This document shows positions 35,504-42,082 of a stretch of DNA of 42,082 nt, piece after piece. A program made the position numbers and the translations under genes. Numbering within the stretch: position 1 is the stretch's first letter; every line of letters begins with the position of its first letter. This DNA is from Pseudomonadota bacterium (GTDB lineage: Bacteria; Pseudomonadota; Alphaproteobacteria; Rickettsiales; SXRF01). The notes beneath the pieces were generated by a model, which was not told the DNA's origin, did no database searches, and saw only the letters and a list, made by a program, of their open reading frames with translations. The stretch lies in contig CAUJIB010000004.1 of assembly GCA_963205245.1 (NCBI GenBank), positions 1 to 42,082 of the forward strand, written 5' to 3'.

Positions 35504-35921
35504 AGAAATCACAAAATCTTCTGGAAAAACCACAACAGCAACTCTTTCAGTAATTGCACAAGATACTCATATATTAGGATCATTAATAAGCGGCGGAAGT
35601 TTTGATTTTGAGGGAACAATCAATGGCAATATCAGCTGCCATACCCTTACAATTAGGAAAAATGCCAATGTCAAAGGAGATATTAAAGCCGATACGCTTA
35701 ATGTATATGGCAAAATAGAAGGAATTATCCATGCAACAAATGTTAACCTATATTCTGGATGCCATGTAGAAGGAATAATATTGCACGAGAATATTTCTAT
35801 AGAAAACGGTGCATTTATGGATGGTAAATGCAAGCGGATAGATAAAGTATCCGAAAATGATTATGAAACAGAAAATTCTGAAAATACAGTATATAACACG
35901 GCTATAAGACTTATAAGTTAG
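35484..35921 (+). CDS. Bactofilin
   Basis: A 145-residue protein with the short beta-helix of bactofilins: DTHILGSLISGGSFDFEGTINGNI, then repeated rungs LTIRKNANVKGDIKADTLNVYGKIEGII and NVNLYSGCHVEGIILHENISIENGAFMDG. The N-terminal 25 residues are basic and disordered, the C-terminal 25 acidic. Bactofilins polymerise without nucleotide and scaffold wall enzymes. The gene overlaps the M23 gene by 20 bases (GGAGCTGG as its ribosome-binding site), which supports a hydrolase-scaffold pair. Confidence 0.93.
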   Translation: MVFRKTKEITKSSGKTTTATLSVIAQDTHILGSLISGGSFDFEGTINGNISCHTLTIRKNANVKGDIKADTLNVYGKIEGIIHATNVNLYSGCHVEGIILHENISIENGAFMDGKCKRIDKVSENDYETENSENTVYNTAIRLIS

Positions 35922-36004
35922 TTAAATAACTTGTATTGTATATTGTCATATAACCGTCATAATTGATTCACTCAAGTTTAACTGCATTTCCTATAATTAT
36001 TTGC

Positions 36005-36010
36005 TATAGT
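36005..36010 (+). promoter_or_regulatory. Extended -10 promoter candidate
   Basis: TGC-TATAGT matches an extended -10 element, 26 bases before the start of the 141-residue gene. No convincing -35 is seen. Confidence 0.3.
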
Positions 36011-36036
36011 ACAATATAGTTAATACCGGAACATAT

Positions 36037-36462
36037 ATGGAACAAACTAATGGCAATAACGTAGTTGTAAACGGAGTGGTGCTACCTAATCATGTGGTGA
36101 TGGAGCTCCAACGTTTAGGACGTGCACTGGAATGGTATAATTCTGGTGAACTGCATAGCGCAGTTCTTGCCTGTGCCGTGGATAGGAAATTGATAGATGA
36201 TCCTAACGGTGTAAATTTCATGGATCAACTGGAGTTAACTGATGAAGAAAGGCGTAAAACCGAATATTATAACCATGATGGCGAACATTATTATTCAGAG
36301 TATAAGAGAAAGAAAGAAATAGAAGAAGAGCTGGAACGAGAAAAAGAACTAGAGCGCGAAACTAAAAACAAACCAAACAAAATATTGTCTTTCTGCAAAT
36401 ACCTTAGAGAAAGACGGGCAAAAAAACTAAGTGAAGAAGAAAAACTAGAATCTACATATTGA
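36037..36462 (+). CDS. Hypothetical charged protein
   Basis: A 141-residue protein without signal peptide or membrane segment. I do not recognise it. It starts with an Asn/Val-rich stretch, has a compact middle (MELQRLGRALEWYNSGELHSAVLACAV) and ends in a strongly charged helix (about residues 87-140: KKEIEEELEREKELERETK and on), probably a coiled coil. It lies alone between the bactofilin gene and the convergent ftsB. Confidence 0.6.
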   Translation: MEQTNGNNVVVNGVVLPNHVVMELQRLGRALEWYNSGELHSAVLACAVDRKLIDDPNGVNFMDQLELTDEERRKTEYYNHDGEHYYSEYKRKKEIEEELEREKELERETKNKPNKILSFCKYLRERRAKKLSEEEKLESTY

Positions 36463-36529
36463 TAAAATTATAGTCTGTACGAGATATAATAATACATCAT
36501 TATGTTTTGTGTAAGCTTGCTTCGCAGAG

Positions 36530-36569
36530 CAAAATCATGCCAGAATTTAAGTACTGGTCTATGATTTTG
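36530..36569. terminator. Imperfect hairpin between convergent genes
   Basis: CAAAATCAT (36530-36538) pairs with ATGATTTTG (36561-36569); inner CCAG/CTGG add stem. The 9-base outer arm is perfect. With no T run, it is a weak terminator or an intergenic repeat. Confidence 0.4.
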
Positions 36570-36574
36570 ATACT

Positions 36575-36916
36575 CTAATCTTTATCAATATCATTATCCA
36601 AAAATACCACTACTTCGTTTTTACCGGATATTCCCAGAACCGAGCGCGCTTGCTCATCAAGCAAGTCTAAATCCAAACTATTACTGCTTAGTTTCTTGAC
36701 TTTATTTTCCAGAGATTCACGCTTGGTTTTTATTTCTTCAAGCTCTGCCCTAAGAGTGTCCAGCTTACTGGTTTCACGCAAAAGCGCAATTACACCGCGT
36801 TCACCGCTTAGGGTATGGAAGCCAAGATAAAATAATAATAATACGCAAAAAAGCGATCCTATGGCACGTTTCTGCATAGGTGGGCGCACATCCAAATTAT
36901 TACTGTATCTAGCCAT
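36575..36916 (-). CDS. ftsB: FtsB/DivIC-type septum protein
   Basis: A 113-residue protein from ATG 36916 (the frame is open to 36928 with TTG). One membrane segment (IGSLFCVLLLFYLGFHTLSG, about 18-37) precedes a periplasmic coiled coil (LLRETSKLDTLRAELEEIKTKRESLENKVKKL). This is the layout of FtsB, which links FtsQ and FtsL in the divisome. The gene is directly downstream of eno on the same strand, the usual alphaproteobacterial context, with 56 bases between them. Confidence 0.88.
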   Translation of the reverse strand: MARYSNNLDVRPPMQKRAIGSLFCVLLLFYLGFHTLSGERGVIALLRETSKLDTLRAELEEIKTKRESLENKVKKLSSNSLDLDLLDEQARSVLGISGKNEVVVFLDNDIDKD

Positions 36917-36972
36917 ATACCTGAACAATATAGAGAATTTTTCCTGTTTTGGAAAGAGAAATAAGAAAGTTA

Positions 36973-38262
<1,290 letters not shown>

Positions 38263-38308
38263 TTAGTTTGTATGCTGCATAGCATATTTTTTGTCAGTTT
38301 CCACAAAA

Positions 38309-40987
38309 TTATTCCGCTTTTTCTTTCAACCTATACAAAGCTTCCAATGCCTCACGCGGAGTCAGGTTATCAGGAGAAATGCCTTTTATTTCTTCTGCAA
38401 GGGCGGTAAGTTTAGGCGGGATTTCAACAACTGCCTGCGGTGACTGAGGCGCATAAGAAAAAAGCGGCAGGCTTTCTGCTAAATGCGGGGCAGAGCGTTG
38501 CTCTTTTTCCAACTGATGCAAAATATCAGCGGCTCGGTTTATAACTGTGGCCGGAAGTCCAGCAAGACGGGCCACATGAATACCATAAGAACGATCAGCA
38601 CTACCTGCTGCCACCTCATGCAGGAATATAAGCTCCCCCTTCCATTCCTTAACCTTCATTGTATGGCAGGAAAGGCAGGAAAGACTATCAGTGAGTTCGG
38701 TAAGTTCATGATAATGTGTAGCAAAAAGCCCACGGCATCTAGTAATATTATGCAAATGTTCCACCACCGCCCATGCAATTGACAGACCATCAAAAGTAGC
38801 GGTGCCTCGCCCTATTTCATCAAGAATTACCAGTGATCGTGATGTGGCCTGATGCAGGATAGTTGCCGTTTCTACCATTTCCACCATGAAAGTGGAATGC
38901 CCTCGTGCCAGATCATCGGCTGCACCCACACGGCTGAAGAGCCGATCAATTACGCCAATTGTTGCTGATTCAGCAGGAACAAATGATCCTGTTTGCGCTA
39001 AAATAGCAATAAGCGCATTCTGCCGCAGGAAGGTGCTCTTACCCGCCATGTTCGGCCCTGTAAGCAACCATAAACGCTGACCGTTTTCTAGATTACAGCT
39101 ATTGCCCATAAAAGCTGCGCCGGTTTCGGCAAGACTCAACTCCACTACCGGATGTCTGCCGCCGCGAATATCAAAAACAATACCATTTTCTACTACTGGG
39201 CGCACATAGTTTTTAGCGACCGCCAGATGCGCCAGCGCAGTACTGACATCCACCTGCGCCAGAGTGCGGGCGGTTGCGATAATTTTCTCGCTGGCGGCAA
39301 TAATTTCGGCAAGAAGTTTGGCAAAAATTTCCTGCTCTAATTTTAGAGCATTGCCAGCTGCGTCATTTATTTTTCTTTCCAGATCGGACAATTCCACCGT
39401 GCTATAACGCAGGTTATTTGCAAGTGTCTGGCGATGGATGAAATCAACCGTAATTTTACTTTGGTGCTGCGCGGTTATTTCCACAAAATAACCAAGCATA
39501 TTATTGAACCGGATTTTCAGTGTGGCGATACCGGTAAGCTCAATATATTTTTGCTGCAAACCAAGTATCAGTTTCTGGCTGTCATCACGTAAGCGACGTA
39601 ATTCATCAAGGGCTGCATTATAACCGTCACGGACAAAATTACCATCACGCGCAAGAATTGGTGAATCCTGCTTTAAAATGGTACGGATATTCTCAATTAG
39701 GACTTCATTACCACCAAGAGTTGGTAAAGAAACATAGAAAGCTTCCGGCAAAAACTTGCTTTGCAATTCAAGTTCCACCCGCACTGCCTGAGCCGCGCTT
39801 AACCCTGATGCAACTAAAAGAACGTCTCTTGGCCCACCGCGCCCTAAACATAAGCGTGATAATGACCTTTCAATATCCGAACATTCTTTTAAGAATCCGC
39901 GAATAGTATCCCGCAAAAGCTGCTGTTCTACAAATAGCTGCACATTATCCAAACGCTGGTTAATTATAGAAACGCTGGTCTGCGGTGCCGAAAGCTGGGT
40001 AGCAAGCAGGCGCGCACCGGCTGAGGTGATGGTTTCATCTATCACCGAAAACAGGCTGCCTTTACGCTTGCCGGAAAGCGTTGTCATGATTTCTAAATTG
40101 CGCTGACTGGCTGCATCTATCAATAAATGCTCACCTATATCCTCACGGCGTGGGGCATCCATACGCGGCAAGTTTTCCTTTTGGGTGAGGCGCACATAAT
40201 CAAGCAGTGCACCGCAGGCAGAAAGTTCTACCGGAGAAAAATCACCGAACACATCGAGTGTAGCAAGGTTATAAATCTCTTTCAACAAGCGCTCTGCCCG
40301 CCTTGAGTCAAACAGACTATCGGGCTGCGGTGTAAAGATGCTTTTATAATCGCGCAATTCAGCAGCTATTACCAAAGTTTCAGGAATTAGCAATTCACGC
40401 GGATTAATCCGCGCCAGTTCCATGGAAACCATTTGCTCACTCGCCTTTGTTACATGAAATTCGCCTGTAGAAATATCAAGCCATGAGATGATATAGTTGC
40501 TTCCGCTGCGCTGCTGATTGTTATCAGATTTTACCACCACCGCTAAATAATTGGCCTGCCTTGAATCCAGTAAATTTTCTTCGGTAATTGTGCCTGCGGT
40601 TACTATTCTTACTACATCACGCCGGATAACAGCTTTATAGCCGCGTTTTTTGGCCTCGGCAGGGTCTTCAAGCTGCTCACATATCGCAACCCTCACGCCA
40701 GAGCGGATTAATTTTTCCAGATAAGCCTCATGCGAATGCACAGGCACGCCGCACATCGGTATATCATCGCCATTATATTTGCCGCGCTTGGTAAGGGCAA
40801 TATCAAGGATACTTGCCGCCTGTACCGCATCATCAAAAAACAGTTCGTAAAAATCACCCATGCGGTAAAATAACATGCAGTCAGCATGGCGGGATTTAAT
40901 CGCCAGATATTGCTGCATAGCAGGAGTTACACTGTCATTTTCCGGTTTTTCAGATGGGATTATATTTTGTGCGGTCGCTGTGTTCAT
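38309..40987 (-). CDS. mutS: DNA mismatch repair protein MutS
   Basis: An 892-residue MutS. The mismatch-reading motif GDFYELF is at residues 44-50 or so, followed by connector, lever and clamp domains. The ATPase shows Walker A TGPNMAGKSTFLRQ, the signature region FSRVGAADDLARGHSTFMVEM, Walker B LVILDEIGRGTATFDG and the H-loop ATHYHELTEL. It binds mispairs and small loops and starts repair with MutL. Length is normal (E. coli 853). Confidence 0.97.
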   Translation of the reverse strand: MNTATAQNIIPSEKPENDSVTPAMQQYLAIKSRHADCMLFYRMGDFYELFFDDAVQAASILDIALTKRGKYNGDDIPMCGVPVHSHEAYLEKLIRSGVRVAICEQLEDPAEAKKRGYKAVIRRDVVRIVTAGTITEENLLDSRQANYLAVVVKSDNNQQRSGSNYIISWLDISTGEFHVTKASEQMVSMELARINPRELLIPETLVIAAELRDYKSIFTPQPDSLFDSRRAERLLKEIYNLATLDVFGDFSPVELSACGALLDYVRLTQKENLPRMDAPRREDIGEHLLIDAASQRNLEIMTTLSGKRKGSLFSVIDETITSAGARLLATQLSAPQTSVSIINQRLDNVQLFVEQQLLRDTIRGFLKECSDIERSLSRLCLGRGGPRDVLLVASGLSAAQAVRVELELQSKFLPEAFYVSLPTLGGNEVLIENIRTILKQDSPILARDGNFVRDGYNAALDELRRLRDDSQKLILGLQQKYIELTGIATLKIRFNNMLGYFVEITAQHQSKITVDFIHRQTLANNLRYSTVELSDLERKINDAAGNALKLEQEIFAKLLAEIIAASEKIIATARTLAQVDVSTALAHLAVAKNYVRPVVENGIVFDIRGGRHPVVELSLAETGAAFMGNSCNLENGQRLWLLTGPNMAGKSTFLRQNALIAILAQTGSFVPAESATIGVIDRLFSRVGAADDLARGHSTFMVEMVETATILHQATSRSLVILDEIGRGTATFDGLSIAWAVVEHLHNITRCRGLFATHYHELTELTDSLSCLSCHTMKVKEWKGELIFLHEVAAGSADRSYGIHVARLAGLPATVINRAADILHQLEKEQRSAPHLAESLPLFSYAPQSPQAVVEIPPKLTALAEEIKGISPDNLTPREALEALYRLKEKAE

Positions 40988-41031
40988 AGCACAAACTTAG
41001 CAGCTAAAAATCTACACTCAAGAGGGATTTA

Positions 41032-41997
41032 TTATCGCTCTAAACTTTCACGGTATTTCTGTACGTTTTTATTATGATCGGCAAGGGTTGAGGCAAAATT
41101 ATGCCCACCATCTCCTGTCGCCACAAAATACAGCTCGTCACTTTTAAGCGGATGCAAAACTGCTTCAATAGACGCTCGGCTGGGATTTGCTATTGGTGTC
41201 AACGGCAGGGAATCTATAACATAAGTATTATATAACGTTAATGTCTTCAGATCAGATATTGTAAGAGTACGACCAAGAGGCTTACCCGTGTTTTTTTCTA
41301 TACCATAAACCACAGTTGGATCAGATTGCAGCCTCATACCTCTATTCAAACGATTTATAAATATTCCCGCTACACGCGTCCTCTCGGATGCAAGACCAGT
41401 TTCTTTTTCCACTATTGATGCCAGAATCAATGCCTGATTTTTATCTTTAATAGGTAGATTATCTTCTCTTTTTTCCCATAATTCATTTATGGTGCTACGC
41501 ATTTTTTCCTGCATCCTTGCTATGATAGAGGCGCGGGTATCACCACGAATAAAATAATACGTTTCAGGAAAAAGAGAGCCTTCATCTATATTACCGGTAA
41601 TATCGCCTTCTAGTACATTGTCTGCACGCAATATTTCCAGCATTTCGCGCAGATTTAATCCTTCGGCAAAGGTTATCTTATGTCTTACCACTTTCCCCTG
41701 TGCTAAGATTTTCAAAACTTCTTTAGGTGATATAGACGCTGAAAAGCTATATTCCCCAGCTTTAATATTAGAGGCATATCCGGTAATATACGCAATTATT
41801 TTTACCGGCAGAGGATGGGATATAATTTTATTCTCCGCCAGTATCTCCATACTTTTTATAAAACCACTACCACGCGGAAGTATAATAGTTGTTTCCTGCG
41901 CCAATTTACTAGGCAAGGTAAAATCTTGCCATGCAAGATAGGCAGCAGCAGAGGAAGAGAGAAATAGAATTATAAAAAATGATACTATAAAGCGCAC
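41032..41997 (-). CDS. mltG: Endolytic murein transglycosylase MltG
   Basis: A 321-residue protein with an N-terminal membrane segment (FIVSFFIILFLSSSAAAYLAW), a LysM-like part, and the YceG domain with the catalytic ILASIVEKETG and LQSDPTVVYG. MltG cleaves nascent glycan strands and sets chain length near the division or elongation machinery. The start is GTG 41997 with GGAG 8 bases upstream. It follows fabF, the usual alphaproteobacterial order. Confidence 0.94.
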   Translation of the reverse strand: MRFIVSFFIILFLSSSAAAYLAWQDFTLPSKLAQETTIILPRGSGFIKSMEILAENKIISHPLPVKIIAYITGYASNIKAGEYSFSASISPKEVLKILAQGKVVRHKITFAEGLNLREMLEILRADNVLEGDITGNIDEGSLFPETYYFIRGDTRASIIARMQEKMRSTINELWEKREDNLPIKDKNQALILASIVEKETGLASERTRVAGIFINRLNRGMRLQSDPTVVYGIEKNTGKPLGRTLTISDLKTLTLYNTYVIDSLPLTPIANPSRASIEAVLHPLKSDELYFVATGDGGHNFASTLADHNKNVQKYRESLER

Positions 41998-42046
41998 AAT
42001 TTATCTCCAAAAGAGAGAATCTGTACCGCGACAGCCGCACACAGAA

Positions 42047-42082
42047 TTATGAAACCTGCTTAAAAACAAGAGACGCATTAGT
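42047..42082 (-). CDS. fabF: C-terminal end of beta-ketoacyl-ACP synthase II (runs off the right edge)
   Basis: The minus strand reads TNASLVFKQVS and a stop, the characteristic end of FabF (GGTNASLVF). Only 11 residues are in the window. Its place just before mltG agrees with the common acpP-fabF-mltG order. It would elongate fatty acids as the main condensing enzyme. Confidence 0.8.
   Translation of the reverse strand, partial: TNASLVFKQVS

Overview
The window is an AT-rich stretch of chromosome from an alphaproteobacterium. The evidence is the gene order rimP-nusA-...-infB-rbfA-truB-rpsO-pnp, the F0 order atpI-atpB-atpE-atpF'-atpF with a separate b' subunit, fabF-mltG, eno-ftsB and an AddB-type recombination protein. 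A small VirB7-like lipoprotein, an exported ankyrin-repeat protein and the low GC would suit a host-associated lineage (Rickettsiales- or Holosporales-like). That placement is inference; the sequence alone does not fix the order. No rRNA, CRISPR array, transposase or integrase was seen.

Layout. Positions 1-9.6 kb: the truncated addB on the minus strand, a divergent RepA-like ATPase, a tiny lipoprotein behind a Trm112-family gene, tRNA-Gly, the ankyrin protein, htpG with a heat-shock-type promoter, a hypothetical gene lying between two copies of the htpG 3' end, ssb and an HxlR-type regulator. Positions 9.7-19.5 kb, all on the plus strand: a DUF4142 protein with a cupredoxin, a lone sdhA, the ATP synthase F0 operon, a beta-barrel-like protein, a split MshEN/glycosyltransferase pair, a hypothetical protein and a gamma-glutamylcyclotransferase-like protein. 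A symmetric terminator then separates these from the minus-strand translation/RNA operon (28.6 to 19.5 kb): rimP, nusA, an SRPBCC gene, infB, rbfA, truB, rpsO and pnp. Positions 28.8-42.1 kb: tRNA-Cys, a triple SPOR-like protein, rimO, a CBS-domain protein with an acidic partner, rsmB, an M23 peptidase overlapping a bactofilin, a charged hypothetical protein, ftsB, eno, mutS, mltG and the last codons of fabF.

How the genes work together. Most are core functions: protein synthesis and RNA decay, energy conversion, DNA repair, and cell-wall growth or shape (M23, bactofilin, SPOR, FtsB, MltG). The accessory layer is small and holds the points worth a second look: the htpG 3'-end duplication around a cargo gene, the MshEN/GT2 gene apparently split at a run of seven A, a terminator-like hairpin just inside the rimP-nusA leader, a palindromic operator in front of the redox-type HxlR regulator, an sdhA without its partners, an SRPBCC gene where ylxR is expected, and the VirB7-like lipoprotein. 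I found no clear new multi-gene defence or secretion system. The htpG insertion is the most unusual structure.
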